A stretch of DNA of 64,000 bases, taken from the NCBI GenBank assembly GCA_022496805.1, contig CM040097.1, positions 23,240,072-23,304,071 on the forward strand, written 5' to 3'. Shown here piece by piece: positions 20,701-31,176 of this stretch. Origin of the DNA: Pohlia nutans (Eukaryota; Streptophyta; Bryopsida; Bryales; Mniaceae). The position numbers and the translations under genes are program-made. Every line of letters starts with the position of its first letter. Positions within the stretch are counted from its first letter, which is position 1. Under the pieces are notes generated by a model. The model saw only the letters and a list, made by a program, of their open reading frames with translations, was not told the DNA's origin and did no database searches.

Positions 20701-21784
20701 GATTTGCCTTCAACTTGGGAACGTGGAGGACATCATGGATGGTAATTGTCTTCACACGACCCTTCACCTCGGTGTCTACGACGATGGATCCTTTACCCAC
20801 GGCTTGAAGAACCGTATCATCACCCAAAATGACATTCTTTGGAGATATGACGTGATATGATTGGAAACAAGTCCTAATGGGCGCCATGTGACTCGAGGCT
20901 CCCGAATCAACAATCCAATCGATCACACTACCATTGCATGACACGTCACTTGCCATCATTGCATACTCGTCCCCGTCATCACTACAAGAAGAGACGCTAG
21001 TCATAAATGCGTACTCATCACCTGCATCGTTGACCTTTGTATTGTTGGCACTTTCCTCTCTCTTGCGTTTGTAGCAAAATTTTGCCAAGTGGCCCTTCTT
21101 ACCGCAATAGTAGCATACCTTGTCTGTAGAGCTCCCACTGGCACCGCTCTTGGATTGCTTCGCCATAAGCGCCGCGCTATCGCCACGAGTCTCGTTCTCT
21201 TTGCGCCGCGAGAGTTCATGCAACAACCGTGATGTCACATAGTCAAGAGTGAGCTCGCTAATGGGCCTACTCTCCATAGCAACGATAAGATACTCGTACG
21301 ACGGCGGCAAACTCTCGAGGAGCGTCATAACGATATCACCGTCGGTAATGTTGACGTCTGCGCCGTTGAGCTGATCCGCAAGAGCCTTGACTTTGTTGAT
21401 GTGCGCCAACATGTCGTCGTTTTCTTCCATCTTGATGGTGAAAAACTTGCGCCTCAAAAACAAGATATTGACCAAGCTCTTTGCCTCATGAATATTGCAA
21501 AGCTTGGCCCATGCCTCGGCGGGAGTCTTGCACGACCGAATATGAGAAAGCTGGGAATCAGAAAGATTAAGAGCCAAAATCGCAAAGGCCTTTTTCTCTC
21601 GCCGAGTGTACGCAGTTCGTACCCTAGCCTCGGCGTCGGACGAAGGCGGTTCCTCACTACCCTCAACTATCTCCCACAATTCTTTTTCGGCCATGACCAT
21701 TTCCATCTTGAATTTCCACAAGTGGAAGTTGACGCCATCGAACTTGTCTACAACCTTAGCACCTTCACCCTCAAATGTAGCCAT
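17711..21784 (-). CDS. gag-pol: C7 gag-pol polyprotein, intact (1357 aa)
   Basis: Complete frame from ATG 21782-21784 to TGA inside the 3' LTR, all catalytic motifs present. T601P, five residues after the integrase catalytic E596, is unique to this copy and may affect the helix carrying that residue (inference). The nucleotide sequence looks mosaic: around 18500-19900 it shares rare bases with C5 (for example GCTCTACGCGGGG and GCGTTTTAGCAC), while nearer the start and in the leader it shares bases with C16 (CATAGTCAAGAG, AATCAACGCAAATTC). Confidence 0.94.
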   Translation of the reverse strand: MATFEGEGAKVVDKFDGVNFHLWKFKMEMVMAEKELWEIVEGSEEPPSSDAEARVRTAYTRREKKAFAILALNLSDSQLSHIRSCKTPAEAWAKLCNIHEAKSLVNILFLRRKFFTIKMEENDDMLAHINKVKALADQLNGADVNITDGDIVMTLLESLPPSYEYLIVAMESRPISELTLDYVTSRLLHELSRRKENETRGDSAALMAKQSKSGASGSSTDKVCYYCGKKGHLAKFCYKRKREESANNTKVNDAGDEYAFMTSVSSCSDDGDEYAMMASDVSCNGSVIDWIVDSGASSHMAPIRTCFQSYHVISPKNVILGDDTVLQAVGKGSIVVDTEVKGRVKTITIHDVLHVPKLKANLLSVRHLVMKHLRVEFSDQGCFVLSPSREEVAIIHEVNGLYQIKFSKMHAAESATLVQSSSNEDKLALWHRRLGHLNVKSVKALRGMVSGMDLAQSHVAPSSFTCEGCIEGKQQRSPFPVDGATRATKVLEIVHSDVCGPMKTTSMGGCKYFVTFIDDFSRKIWLYPIKAKSECFEKFKEFKALVEKQSEHKIKVFRSDNGGEFMSNQFGELLKKEGIARQTTTPYTPQQNGVAERANRPIVEMARSMLHAQNLGLDLWAEAVVTAVYTRNRCPTSAVQNMTPEQAWSGRPPRVEHMRTFGCIAFAKVPDSQRTKLEAKATKCVFLGYCEGTKAYRLMSLETKKIIRARDVTFCENSKVEDNLDDGPSGRSGDKPAIVDQSSKSPVIDIVDEDEDDEDGGDEEHIEERPLKTKNGEKKAQATAVEDNASSSDRRYPERNRRPLGEWWKNHILPQGEEEHANVALLDAPLTIREALSCDDANKWEQAMQEEYKSLMDNGTWELTPLPKNRNAIGCKWVFRAKRDATGDVVRYKARLVAKGFSQIEGVDFHETFAPVAKFTTIRCILAIGAAMDLEMHQMDVKTAFLNGELDEDIYMVQPEGFVQRGNENLVCKLNKSLYGLKQSPRAWYQKIDTFLVHIGFTRSIADHSLYFMQKGQHVVIVIIYVDDLIILASCMSSLKALKAMLENEYEMSDLGELHFCLGVEFVRDRATRTITMNQSKYVMDVLKRFGMEDCKPVGTPLDVNSKLVKLTDEEYALEAQSMVDVPYKQAVGSLMYAMIATRPDLAYPISVVSQHMARPGSSHWVAVKRIMRYLKGTSDVRLCLGGDNIVLSGYCDADYAGDTNDRRSTTGYMFKVGSGAVSWNSKRQQTTATSTVEAEYMATSHGTKEAIWLRQLMADVRCTQEEATTIMCDNQGSMSLAKNPTHHSRTKHIDVQYHFIREKLEMKVIELKYCPTEHMVADVLTKALARDRHQRLVIAFGLEGFGYLQSGSVEVG

Positions 21785-22746
21785 ATCCTTGATTGAAGGA
21801 CGTACGCTCACAAAATTCAGCCCCTAGAAAGCTAAGAAAAATTGTTTTTATGATTTTTGACAATTTTGTGATTTGTGAGGCAAATTGCACACGTACGTGC
21901 TTCTAATGCCTCCAAACTAATTCCAAACACTAAATCAGCACCTTTGTGCTACACATCAACCTCACAACACTCAATCGTGATGGTTCTTAGTGAATTTGCA
22001 CAAGATCATACCACAACACCCTAACTAGGAGAATTGCGCACTCGTTGGCTCAAATCCACTCAAATCAGCACCCTTGTGCTTCACAACACGTAATGCACCC
22101 TATGGACACCCTTGTGCCTTCCAAGGACTCTAAATCAACGCAAATTCAGCCCCTTCAAGTCCTAATTGCATTGAAATTCATCAAATCAGCCCCGTTGTGC
22201 ATTCACTAACCCAAACTCTAATTTTGAGCACTCCAAGGGCATAACTCACATTCCAAACCCTTGTGCAAGAATTGCAATACCAAAATCAGATTGTAGACTC
22301 ACCCCAAGAGCCTCAAAGCATAAAAGTGCCTTGCAACAACACAAGTGCACAAATTGAGCACAAATTGAGCCAATAAGCTCCAATAAGCTCCAATAAGCTC
22401 CAATCAGCTCCAATATACTCCAACAAGCACCAATAAGCTCCAAAGCTCCAATTCAGCCCTTGTAGACGTGTATAAACTCCAAAGGTGCTCCAAAGTGCTC
22501 CAAAAGCTCCAAATCAACAAATGATAGCTCCAAAGTGCGAATTCAGCCCTCCAACAAGTCGATCAAACGTAGGAAGATTGTAATACCTCCCAATGTCGAA
22601 ATCAGCCCACCAAAGCTCGAATTCAGCCCTCCAAAGTTCCAAATCAGCGCTCCAATACTCCAAAATCAGCGCTCCAACGCACGACCTCCACACAATGAGC
22701 AATCTAATCTTTGACTCACGCAAAACACATGAGTGGGCCCATAACC
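21785..22746 (-). other. C7 leader
   Basis: Primer-binding site 22733-22746; three minisatellite units at 22375-22404; a local change near 22556 (CAAGTCGATCAAACG for CACGTAGATCAAAGG). Nothing else recognised. Confidence 0.85.
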
Positions 22747-23064
22747 TATTGAAGGTTAGATTAGAATGCCAAAGCCTCACACAAACACTTGGAATGCATA
22801 GGAAAGAGATTATCTTTACTCATGGGCTGCCCCTCTTAAGTAGCACACCCAAGGGAGTCCCCTTGGCAAACCATATGGGACATCAGCCCATACTCCACTC
22901 CTAGTACACTAGGATCAGCCCATATCACTTGGGAGACCCAATTCTCATTATCTCTAACTAGTACCACTTCTCTAGTTGCATGTCTAGCTCATTCGCATCA
23001 TCTACTCTACCTAATGCGCATGGCTATGAGCAACTTCAGCCCACGCAATCATCCGACTTCAACA
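22747..23064 (-). repeat. C7 5' LTR (318 bp, type I)
   Basis: Start TGTTGAAGTCGG at 23064, directly against plus-strand C8 integrase sequence. Confidence 0.95.
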
Positions 23065-25255
23065 GTACACACGCAACCGATGCCCGACGAGTGCGGTTCA
23101 AAACATGACACCAGAGCAAGCGTGGAGTGGGAGGCCTCCCCGCGTGGAGCACATGCGCACATTTGGATGCATCGCATTTGCAAAGGTACCCGATTCTCAA
23201 AGAACCAAACTTGAGGCCAAGGCAACAAAATGTGTGTTTCTTGGATATTGTGAAGGTACCAAGGCGTACAGGCTCATGTCGCTCGAGACCAAGAAGATCA
23301 TTCGAGCTCGTGATGTGACATTTTGCGAGAATTCCAAGGTTGAAGACAATTTGGACGATGGTCCAAGTGGGAGAAGTGGCGATAAACCAGCGATTGTGGA
23401 CCAATCTTCCAAATCTCCCGTTATTGATATTGTTGATCAAGACGAGGATGACCAAAATGGTGGTGACGAGGAGCATATTGAGGAGCGACCTTTGAAGACG
23501 AAGAATGGCGAGAAAAAGGCACAAGCAACGGCGGTTGAAGACAATGCATCCTCGAGCGATCGTCGTTATCCAGAGAGAAATCGTAGACCACTTGGCGAGT
23601 GGTGGAAGAATCATATTCTCCCTCAAGGTGAGGAGGAGCATGCAAACGTTGCACTTTTAGATGCTCCATTGACGATTCGTGAAGCGTTGAGTTGTGATGA
23701 TGCAAACAAGTGGGAGCAAGCCATGCAAGAGGAGTACAAATCGTTGATGGACAATGGCACTTGGGAATTGACTCCCCTCCCCAAGAATCGCAACGCTATC
23801 GGTTGTAAGTGGGTATTTCGTGCAAAGAGAGATGCAACGGGTGATGTGGTTCGTTATAAGGCAAGATTGGTGGCAAAGGGCTTTTCACAAATCGAAGGTG
23901 TTGATTTTCATGAGACCTTTGCACCGGTGGCGAAATTCACCACTATTCGATGCATTTTGGCCATCGGGGCTGCCATGGATTTGGAAATGCATCAAATGGA
24001 TGTGAAGACGGCGTTCTTGAACGGCGAGTTGGACGAGGACATCTACATGGTACAACCCGAAGGATTTGTGCAACGAGGTAATGAGAACCTTGTTTGCAAG
24101 TTGAACAAGTCATTGTATGGGTTGAAGCAATCTCCACGCGCATGGTATCAAAAGATTGACACGTTTCTTGTTCATATCGGGTTCACAAGGAGCATCGCTG
24201 ATCACAGCTTGTATTTCATGCAAAAGGGGCAACATGTGGTCATCGTGATCATATATGTGGATGATTTGATCATCCTTGCAAGTTGCATGAGCTCTTTGAA
24301 GGCATTGAAGGCAATGCTTGAGAACGAGTACGAGATGAGTGATCTGGGTGAGTTGCACTTTTGTTTAGGAGTTGAGTTTGTGCGAGATAGAGCAACACGC
24401 ACCATAACAATGAATCAAAGCAAGTATGTTATGGATGTTCTCAAACGCTTTGGCATGGAGGATTGCAAACCGGTTGGCACTCCATTGGATGTGAATTCCA
24501 AACTCGTGAAACTCACCGATGAGGAGTATGCATTAGAGGCTCAATCTATGGTGGATGTGCCATACAAGCAAGCTGTAGGGTCATTGATGTATGCTATGAT
24601 TGCAACAAGGCCGGACCTTGCGTATCCAATCAGCGTTGTGAGTCAACACATGGCAAGACCGGGTTCAAGTCATTGGGTTGCGGTCAAGAGGATCATGCGG
24701 TACTTGAAAGGCACAAGTGATGTGAGGTTGTGTCTTGGAGGTGACAACATTGTGTTGAGTGGGTATTGTGATGCGGATTATGCGGGTGATAGCAATGATC
24801 GTAGATCCACCACGGGGTACATGTTCAAAGTTGGATCGGGGGCCGTTTCATGGAATAGCAAGCGCCAACAAACCACGGCCACGTCAACGGTTGAGGCGGA
24901 GTACATGGCGACGAGCCACGGTACGAAGGAGGCCATTTGGTTGAGGCAACTAATGGCGGATGTGAGATGCACTCAAGAGGAGGCTACAACAATCATGTGT
25001 GACAACCAAGGGAGTATGTCATTGGCGAAGAATCCAACGCATCACTCACGTACAAAGCACATTGATGTGCAATATCACTTCATTCGAGAGAAGTTAGAGA
25101 TGAAGGTGATAGAGTTGAAGTATTGTCCAACGGAGCACATGGTGGCGGACGTGCTGACAAAGGCTCTTGCGAGAGATCGACATCAAAGACTAGTGATAGC
25201 ATTTGGGCTCGAAGGCTTTGGCTATTTGCAAAGTGGGAGTGTTGAAGTCGGATGA
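23065..25255 (+). pseudogene. C8: pol fragment, integrase end to RNase H
   Basis: Plus-strand remnant coding for residues about 628-1357: end of integrase, acidic linker, full RT with YVDD and full RNase H, ending at TGA inside the LTR at 25240-25557. It lacks gag, protease and the integrase core. The linker is less acidic than in other copies (E753Q, E758Q, D759N), and GDSNDRR replaces GDTNDRR in RNase H. The left edge at GTACA is the unmatched C7 junction. The first ATG (23105) is internal and not a real start. Confidence 0.92.
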
Positions 25256-25557
25256 TTGCGTGGGCTGAAGTTGCTCATAGCCATGCGCATTAGGTAGAGT
25301 AGATGATGCGAATGAGCTAGACATGCAACTAGAGAAGTGGTACTAGTTAGAGATAATGAGAATTGGGTCTCCCAAGTGATATGGGCTGATCCTAGTGTAC
25401 TAGGAGTGGAGTATGGGCTGATGTCCCATATGGTTTGCCAAGGGGACTCCCTTGGGTGTGCTACTTAAGAGGGGCAGCCCATGAGTAAAGATCATCTCTT
25501 TCCTATGCATTCCAAGTGTTTGTGTGAGGCTTTGGCATTCTAATCTAACCTTCAATA
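25240..25557 (+). repeat. LTR shared by C8 (3') and C9 (5'), type I
   Basis: One 318-bp LTR with C8's polypurine tract directly left (AAAGTGGGAG ends at 25239) and C9's primer-binding site directly right (25558-25571). There is no second LTR or target duplication between the two internal regions, so the copies are joined as internal-LTR-internal. This is the expected product of LTR-LTR recombination or of a one-LTR circle recombining into an LTR. Confidence 0.93.
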
Positions 25558-26519
25558 GGTTATGGGCCCACTCATGTGTTTTGCGTGAGTCAAAGATTAG
25601 ATTGCTCATTGTGTGGAGGTCGTGCGTTGGAGCGCTGATTTTGGAGTATTGGAGCGCTGATTTGGAACTTTGGAGGGCTGAATTCGAGCTTTGGTTGGCT
25701 GATTTCGACATTGGGAGGTATTACAATCTTCCTACCTTTGATCTACGTGTTGGAGGGCTGAATTCGCACTTTGGAGCTATCATTTGTTGATTTGGAGCTT
25801 TTGGAGCACTTTGGAGCACCTTTGGAGTTTATACACGTCTACAAGGGCTGAATTGGAGCTTTGGAGCTTATTGGTGCTTGTTGGAGTATATTGGAGCTGA
25901 TTGGAGCTTATTGGAGCTTATTGGAGCTTATTGGCTCAATTTGTGCTCAATTTGTGCACTTGTGTTGTTGCAAGGCACTTTTATGCTTTGAGGCTCTTGG
26001 GGTGAGTCTACAATCTGATTTTGGTATTGCAATTCTTGCACAAGGGTTTGGAATGTGAGTTATGCCCTTGGAGTGCTCAAAATTAGAGTTTGGGTTAGTG
26101 AATGCACAACGGGGCTGATTTGATGAATTTCAATGCAATTAGGACTTGAAGGGGCTGAATTTGCGTTGATTTAGAGTCCTTGGAAGGCACAAGGGTGTCC
26201 ATAGGGTGCATTACGTGTTGTGAAGCACAAGGGTGCTGATTTGAGTGGATTTGAGCCAACGAGTGCGCAATTCTCCTAGTTAGGGTGTTGTGGTATGATC
26301 TTGTGCAAATTCACTAAGAACCATCACGATTGAGTGTTGTGAGGTTGATGTGTAGCACAAAGGTGCTGATTTAGTGTTTGGAATTAGTTTGGAGGCATTA
26401 GAAGCACGTACGTGTGCAATTTGCCTCACAAATCACAAAATTGTCAAAAATCATAAAAACAATTTTTCTTAGCTTTCTAGGGGCTGAATTTTGTGAGCGT
26501 ACGTCCTTCAATCAAGGAT
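25558..26519 (+). other. C9 leader
   Basis: Primer-binding site GGTTATGGGCCCAC at 25558-25571, three GGAGCTTATT units near 25900, and one GCTGATTT site altered in context (TTGGTTGGCTG). No gene recognised. Confidence 0.85.
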
Positions 26520-29500
26520 ATGGCTACATTTGAGGGTGAAGGTGCTAAGGTTGTAGACAAGTTCGATGGCGTCAACTTCCACTTGTGGAAATTCAAGATG
26601 GAAATGGTCATGGCCGAAAAAGAATTGTGGGAGATAGTTGAGGGTAGTGAGGAACCGCCTTCGTCCGACGCCGAGGCTAGGGTACGAACTGCGTACACTC
26701 GGCGAGAGAAAAAGGCCTTTGCGATTTTGGCTCTTAATCTTTCTGATTCCCAGCTTTCTCATATTCGGTCGTGCAAGACTCCCGCCGAGGCATGGGCCAA
26801 GCTTTGCAATATTCATGAGGCAAAGAGCTTGGTCAATATCTTGTTTTTGAGGCGCAAGTTTTTCACCATCAAGATGGAAGAAAACGACGACATCTTGGCG
26901 CACATCAACAAAGTCAAGGCTCTTGCGGATCAGCTCAACGGCGCAGACGTCAACATTACCGACGGTGATATCGTTATGACGCTCCTCGAGAGTTTGCCGC
27001 CGTCGTACGAGTATCTTATCGTTGCTATGGAGAGTAGGCCCATTAGCGAGCTCACTCTTGACTATGTGACATCACGGTTGTTGCATGAACTCTCGCGGCG
27101 CAAAGAGAACGAGACTCGTGGCGATAGCGCGGCGCTTATGGCGAAGCAATCCAAGAGCGGTGCCAGTGGGAGCTCTACAGACAAGGTATGCTACTATTGC
27201 GGTAAGAAGGGCCACTTGGCAAAATTTTGCTACAAACGCAAGAGAGAGGAAAGTGCCAACAATACAAAGGTCAACGATGCAGGTGATGAGTACGCATTTA
27301 TGACTAGCGTCTCTTCTTGTAGTGATGACGGGGACGAGTATGCAATGATGGCAAGTGACGTGTCATGCAATGGTAGTGTGATCGATTGGATTGTTGATTC
27401 GGGAGCCTCGAGTCACATGGCGCCCATTAGGACTTGTTTCCAATCATATCACGTCATATCTCCAAAGAATGTCATTTTGGGTGATGATACGGTTCTTCAA
27501 GCCGTGGGTAAAGGATCCATCGTCGTAGACACCGAGGTGAAGGGTCGTGTGAAGACAATTACCATCCATGATGTCCTCCACGTTCCCAAGTTGAAGGCAA
27601 ATCTTTTATCGGTGCGACATTTGGTGATGAAGCATTTGCGAGTGGAATTTAGCGACCAAGGGTGTTTTGTGTTGTCTCCAAGTCGTGAGGAGGTGGCCAT
27701 TATACACGAAGTCAACGGCTTGTACCAAATCAAGTTTTCCAAGATGCACGCGGCGGAATCGGCAACGTTGGTGCAATCGAGTTCAAACGAAGACAAGTTG
27801 GCGTTGTGGCATCGTCGTCTCGGGCATTTGAATGTCAAGAGTGTGAAAGCACTGCGTGGAATGGTAAGTGGCATGGATCTTGCACAATCACACGTCGCAC
27901 CTAGTTCATTCACATGTGAGGGTTGTATTGAAGGCAAACAACAACGCTCACCGTTTCCAGTTGATGGGGCAACTCGTGCAACCAAGGTTCTTGAGATTGT
28001 GCATTCCGACGTGTGTGGTCCAATGAAGACCACGTCTATGGGGGGTTGCAAGTATTTTGTGACGTTCATTGATGATTTTTCGAGGAAGATATGGTTGTAT
28101 CCGATCAAAGCAAAGAGCGAGTGTTTTGAGAAGTTCAAAGAGTTCAAGGCGTTGGTTGAGAAGCAATCCGAGCACAAGATCAAGGTGTTTCGATCGGATA
28201 ATGGCGGCGAGTTCATGTCCAACCAATTTGGAGAGTTATTGAAGAAAGAAGGCATTGCTAGACAAACCACAACGCCATATACACCACAACAAAACGGAGT
28301 TGCAGAGCGTGCAAATCGAACAATTGTGGAAATGGCAAGGAGTATGTTGCATGCACAAAATTTGAGTTTGGACCTTTGGGCGGAAGCGGTGGTGACTGCG
28401 GTGTACACACGCAACCGATGCCCGACGAGTGCGGTTCAAAACATGACACCAGAGCAAGCGTGGAGTGGGAGGCCACCCCGCGTGGAGCACATGCGCACAT
28501 TTGGATGCATCGCATTTGCAAAGGTACCCGATTCTCAAGGAACCAAACTTGAGGCCAAGGCAACAAAATGTGTGTTTCTTGGATATTGTGAAGGTACCAA
28601 GGCGTACAGGCTCATGTCGCTCGAGACCAAGAAGATCATTCGAGCTCGTGATGTGACATTTTGCGAGAATTCCAAGGTTGAAGACAATTTGGACGATGGT
28701 CCAAGTGGGAGAAGTGGCGATAAACCGGCGATTGTGGACCAATCTTCCAAATCTCCCGTTATTGATATTGTTGATGAAGACGAAGATGACGAAGATGGTG
28801 GTGATGAGGAACATATTGAGGAGCGACCTTTGAAGACGAAGAATGGCGAGAAAAAGGCACAAGCAACGGCGGTTGAAGACAATGCATCCTCGAGCGATCG
28901 TCGTTATCCAGAGAGAAATCGTAGACCACTTGGCGAGTGGTGGAAGAATCATATTCTCCCTCAAGGTGAGGAGGAGCATGCAAACGTTGCACTTTTAGAT
29001 GCTCCATTGACGATTCGTGAAGCGTTGAGTTGTGATGATGCAAACAAGTGGGAGCAAGCCATGCAAGAGGAGTACAAATCATTGATGGACAATGGCACTT
29101 GGGAATTGACTCCCCTCCCCAAGAATCGCAACGCTATCGGTTGTAAGTGGGTATTTCGTGCAAAGAGAGATGCAACGGGTGATGTGGTTCGTTATAAGGC
29201 AAGATTGGTGGCAAAGGGCTTTTCACAAATCGAAGGTGTTGATTTTCATGAGACCTTTGCACCGGTGGCGAAATTCACCACTATTCGATGCATTTTGGCC
29301 ATCGGGGCTGCCATGGATTTGGAAATGCATCAAATGGATGTGAAGACGGCGTTCTTGAACGGCGAGTTGGACGAGGACATCTACATGGTACAACCCGAAG
29401 GATTTGTGCAACGAGGTAATGAGAACCTTGTTTGCAAGTTGAACAAGTCATTGTATGGGTTGAAGCAATCTCCACGCGCATGGTATCAAAAGATTGACAC

Positions 29501-29896
29501 GTTTCTTGTTCATATCGGGTTCACAAGGAGCATCGCTGATCACAGCTTGTATTTCATGCAAAAGGGGCAACATGTGGTCATCGTGATCATATATGTGGAT
29601 GATTTGATCATCCTTGCAAGTTGCATGAGCTCTTTGAAGGCATTGAAGGCAATGCTTGAGAACGAGTACGAGATGAGTGATCTGGGTGAGTTGCACTTTT
29701 GTTTAGGAGTTGAGTTTGTGCGAGATAGAGCAACACGCACCATAACAATGAATCAAAGCAAGTATGTTATGGATGTTCTCAAACGCTTTGGCATGGAGGA
29801 TTGCAAACCGGTTGGCACTCCATTGGATGTGAATTCCAAACTCGTGAAACTCACCGATGAGGAGTATGCATTAGAGGCTCAATCTATGGTGGATGT
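25558..29896 (+). mobile_element. C9: leader plus gag-RT of a copy cut by C10
   Basis: C9 uses the shared LTR as its 5' LTR, followed by the leader 25558-26519 and gag-pol to 29896. There the 5' LTR of C10 begins after GATGT. Its RNase H part and 3' LTR should reappear after C10 but do not: C12 sequence is found instead, so the end of C9 is missing from the window. Confidence 0.9.
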
Positions 29897-29912
29897 TGTT
29901 GAAGTAGGATGA
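26520..29912 (+). pseudogene. C9 gag-pol lacking RNase H, truncated by C10
   Basis: ATG 26520-26522 opens an undisturbed frame through gag, protease, integrase and RT (residues 1-1125, YVDD present). It then reads into the 5' LTR of C10 and stops at the LTR's own TGA at 29910-29912, because the LTR start encodes VEVG-stop in this frame too. RNase H is lost. Copy-specific changes are M125I in gag and R-to-G in the SH3-like segment; NLSLDLW in integrase is shared with C17. Confidence 0.92.
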
Positions 29913-30214
29913 TTGCGTGGGCTGAAGTTGCTCATAGCCATGCGCATTAGCTAGAGTAGATGATACGAATGAGCTAGACTTGCAACTAGAGAAGTGATAC
30001 TAGTTAGAAGTAATGAGAATTGGGTCTCCCAAGTGATATGGGCTGATCCTAGTGTACTAGGAGTGGAGTATGGGCTGATGTCCCATATGGTTTGCCAAGG
30101 GGCCTCCCTTGGGTGTGCTACTTAAGAGGGGCAGCCCATGAGTAAAGATCATCTCTTTCCTATGCATTCCAAGTGTTTGTGTGAGGCTTTGGCATTCTAA
30201 TCTAACCTTCAATA
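29897..30214 (+). repeat. C10 5' LTR (318 bp, type II)
   Basis: Starts TGTTGAAGTAGG. Carries GGGGCCTCCC in place of GGGGACTCCC and GTGATACTAG in place of GTGGTACTAG, variants shared with the C14 LTR, so C10 (left part) and C14 are related. Confidence 0.95.
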
Positions 30215-31176
30215 GGTTATGGGCCCACTCATGTGTTTTGCGTGAGTCAAAGATTAGATTGCTCATTGTGTGGAGGTCGTGCGTTGGAGCGCTGATTTTG
30301 GAGTATTGGAGCGCTGATTTGGAACTTTGGAGGGCTGAATTCGAGCTTTGGTGGGCTGATTTCGACATTGGGAGGTATTACAATCTTCCTACCTTTGATC
30401 TACGTGTTGGAGGGCTGAATTCGCACTTTGGAGCTATCATTTGTTGATTTGGAGCTTTTGGAGCACTTTGGAGCACCTTTGGAGTTTATACACGTCTACA
30501 AGGGCTGAATTGGAGCTTTGGAGCTTATTGGTGCTTGTTGGAGTATATTGGAGCTGATTGGAGCTTATTGGAGCTTATTGGAGCTTATTGGCTCAATTTG
30601 TGCTCAATTTGTGCACTTGTGTTGTTGCAAGGCACTTTTATGCTTTGAGGCTCTTGGGGTGAGTCTACAATCTGATTTTGGTATTGCAATTCTTGCACAA
30701 GGGTTTGGAATGTGAGTTATGCCCTTGGAGTGCTCAAAATTAGAGTTTGGGTTAGTGAATGCACAACGGGGCTGATTTGATGAATTTCAATGCAATTAGG
30801 ACTTGAAGGGGCTGAATTTGCGTTGATTTAGAGTCCTTGGAAGGCACAAGGGTGTCCATAGGGTGCATTACGTGTTGTGAAGCACAAGGGTGCTGATTTG
30901 AGTGGATTTGAGCCAACGAGTGCGCAATTCTCCTAGTTAGGGTGTTGTGGTATGATCTTGTGCAAATTCACTAAGAACCATCACGATTGAGTGTTGTGAG
31001 GTTGATGTGTAGCACAAAGGTGCTGATTTAGTGTTTGGAATTAGTTTGGAGGCATTAGAAGCACGTACGTGTGCAATTTGCCTCACAAATCACAAAATTG
31101 TCAAAAATCATAAAAACAATTTTTCTTAGCTTTCTAGGGGCTGAATTTTGTGAGCGTACGTCCTTCAATCAAGGAT
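30215..31176 (+). other. C10 leader
   Basis: Primer-binding site 30215-30228; three minisatellite units near 30560-30590; usual GCTGAWTT series. No gene seen. Confidence 0.85.

Larger units (their letters stand above)
17409..23064 (-). mobile_element. C7: full-length copia element lacking a matching target duplication
   Basis: 5656 bp: 3' LTR 17409-17726, gag-pol 17711-21784, leader 21785-22746, primer-binding site 22733-22746, 5' LTR 22747-23064. Both LTRs are type I and differ by one base (GATTATC against GATGATC). The left flank GTGCT belongs to minus-strand C6 and the right flank GTACA to plus-strand C8; they neither match nor come from one target. C7 therefore marks a rearrangement junction, not a simple insertion. 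Confidence 0.9.

Noticed and set aside
27181..27260. Possible splice donors (AAGGTATG, ATGGTAAGT) suggesting a spliced gag message as in Drosophila copia
   Set aside because: No matching acceptor or intron could be supported, and the frame is open across them.
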